Shown: one piece after another, positions 58,251 to 60,000 of the stretch | Numbering within the stretch: the stretch's first letter is position 1 | Layout: every line of letters begins with the position of its first letter | Origin: Polytrichum commune | Taxonomy: Eukaryota; Streptophyta; Polytrichopsida; Polytrichales; Polytrichaceae | Assembly: GCA_950295325.1 (NCBI GenBank) | Contig: OX485809.1 | Location: 11,782,001-11,842,000 of the forward strand | Reading direction: 5' to 3' | Length of the DNA stretch: 60,000 nt | The notes under the pieces: model-generated | Told to the model about the DNA's origin: nothing | Databases searched by the model: none | The model's input: only the letters and a program-made list of their open reading frames with translations | Made by a program: the position numbers and the translations under genes

Positions 58251-60000
58251 CATAATTTCCTCTCTTTTTTTGTTGCATTTCTTTCCTATACAGCTTGAAA
58301 TAAGCCTCAGATGTTTAACAGTGACATGGATGTTCTTCAAAGCCTACATAAACCTTTTTTCTTTTCCAGATGTACTGCTCAGAATGCCACACCATATGTG
58401 ACATTTAGCATCACTTACTATTTGGATTTACACAATGCTGTATCCTTTTGCTATTGATTTAAAATTTTCACCAAGTAAAGTTGCTAATGTTCTATATTGT
58501 CCAAACTACCAATTTAACATTTTTTGGTAAAATATGACATAGCATTGCATAATTCTAAATATAAGTGATGCTAAACATCATATTTAGTGTAGTTCAAGGT
58601 TCTCCCATGCCTTGGTGGCTAGATTGAACACAACAACCCTCTCCGTGTCAAGCAAAAACATGAGTTCCACGGACTAGCTAACCATCAAGGGCCCCAAGGG
58701 ATTTACCAAACATAACCATTGGGACCCACCTATCCTAGGCCCTCCAATCATGGAGATCTACAACTTAGATTAAGGATGGTGGAGGACGCGGGCTATGCTC
58801 TAGAAAATTCATCTTCTTCCCTAAGCATGGAACACTACCTCATGTGCAAACGTTTATGTACATGAGATTATGTTCATTGGAGAAGCTTGCACAAATTCTC
58901 GAGTGTTCAAGATGCAAGAGACACAAATCTGCTTTTCAAGGAGAAACTGACCAATAGTGCAGTTCAACAAGCATACAACTTAATTACATCCATTCTTGCC
59001 AATGCTTTGTTGGCTCTGTCTGTAGGACAGAGGCTATGCATCAACTTCTTCGTTTCAAGAGCAAATTTCCTAACCACTTTGCGTTCACACTTGAACGTTA
59101 CTTGTTCTTGTTATTTTTGGTCCACTTTATTTAATGTGGATGTTAACTATAATTATATATGTATATGTGTGTATATATGTATGTATGTATGTATGTATAG
59201 AACTATAATTGCTCCCTAAAATGCATTGAAAGAAATCTAGTTAACTATAGTTATTTCGGCAATTCTTGATTATTTATTCTAAAAACTTCGGGTGATATCA
59301 AAATCCTTGACCTGCATTTGAGAAGAAGGTGCACAAAATCCAAGAAAAGTTTGGTATAGTAAATAGCCATGGATTGGCATGAGCAAAGTGGACAACTATA
59401 ATTGTAGTCTTTCATAGTAAAGGACAGAGCCTCACGGTTCTACCGTTTTCTTGTTCCAAAGTCCGGGGAGTTATGTAGAGAAAACGGCTAATTGCCGAGC
59501 TTTCTGGAGGTGGCTCGGATTTTTCAATTTTTACCCGGAAGTGGGCCTAGAGAGTGCAAAATTTATCGGTTTATAGCCCCCATTTTCTAATGTATTTAGG
59601 CAATTAGCCGACATTTGTTTTTTCATTTATGCAATTTCCGAAAGGTCTAAAGTGGGGCCGGTTTTATATTTTGGTGGTGGATGTGTCATTATCATTTTTT
59701 TTTAAATTTTTTCAAGTGTTTAGGATTAAATAATGTGAGCATTCACTCTCCATTTTTTTTCGTCTAAATAATATCCTTAGCAAGAGTTGAACCTGGCAAA
59801 GCCCCTACCATATTAGGGCTAAGGATTTAGCCTTCGGAAAATACAAGCACCACAAAAGGGTCCAAGTGTTATCCGGAGGCTAGTTAGCATTGAAAAATCA
59901 CGAAATTTGCGTACCATTGCCGTTAGTATCAATTGCCCCAAACGAACAAGACACATCACTCACACTCACTGTATTAGGAGAATTCAAATAAGAAGAGGGA
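58251..60000. other. No gene recognised; microsatellite
   Basis: A GTAT/TATG microsatellite lies at about 59156-59200. The frame at 58887-59219 runs into it and resembles no family. The rest is unassigned. Confidence 0.35.

Noticed and set aside
59773-59830. tRNA-like phrase near the window end
   Set aside because: GAGTTGAACCTGGCAAAG recalls the end of a tRNA read backwards, but no cloverleaf or anticodon arm can be built around it.

Overview
The window is nuclear DNA of a land plant. Protein-coding genes are split by GT-AG introns, there is a eukaryotic nuclear tRNA-Lys, one gene belongs to the plant FPF1 family, and most of the remaining sequence is decayed transposons. I cannot name the species. 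A repeat-rich genome and a Ty3-type retroelement carrying a PHD finger make a non-flowering land plant plausible, but this is weak inference.

Three host protein genes stand out. (1) 26212-26550 (+): an intronless FPF1-like gene of 112 residues, preceded by about 0.8 kb of diverged tandem repeats. (2) 31703-32578 (-): a GC-rich, single-exon secreted protein with a signal peptide, a Pro/Ala-rich linker, a DUF642-like beta-sandwich region and a hydrophobic C-terminal tail. (3) 35057-46821 (-): a 15-exon ABC1/UbiB-type atypical kinase, most like the ADCK2 branch. I rebuilt it exon by exon with consistent splice phases (2517 nt, 838 residues). It has a complete kinase core and an unusual N-terminal extension of about 330 residues. 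A tRNA-Lys(CUU) lies at 57917-57989.

Layout: 0-7.4 kb is AT-rich, with a broken MULE-type transposase gene (minus strand), recurring GGATAAGGTAT-type motifs and tandem duplications. 3.85-5.28 kb is a PIF/Harbinger-like non-autonomous element. 8.8-9.9 kb is a foldback-like element. 10.3-14.8 kb is a decayed Copia retrotransposon interrupted by a hAT-type MITE. 15.1-15.4 kb holds a trace of a PIF/Harbinger nuclease. 16.2-20.45 kb is a Ty3-type retroelement reduced to gag plus an integrase tail ending in a PHD finger. 21.4-24.5 kb carries further TIR elements, including a MITE nested in an older relative. 24.5-34 kb is the gene-bearing stretch with the FPF1-like and DUF642-like genes and a 511-bp MITE. 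35-47 kb is the ABC1 kinase gene. 48-57 kb is repeats, including a tandem array split by a probable 1.54-kb solo LTR. 57.9 kb is the tRNA.

The most striking observation is in the kinase gene. A 408-bp stretch covering nearly all of exon 14 plus the start of intron 14 (35774-36181) is present again, inverted and nearly identical, inside intron 6 (41295-41702). The inverted copy sits between two halves of a dispersed repeat, as if a non-autonomous element had captured it. The primary transcript should therefore contain a 408-bp inverted repeat flanking exons 7-13.
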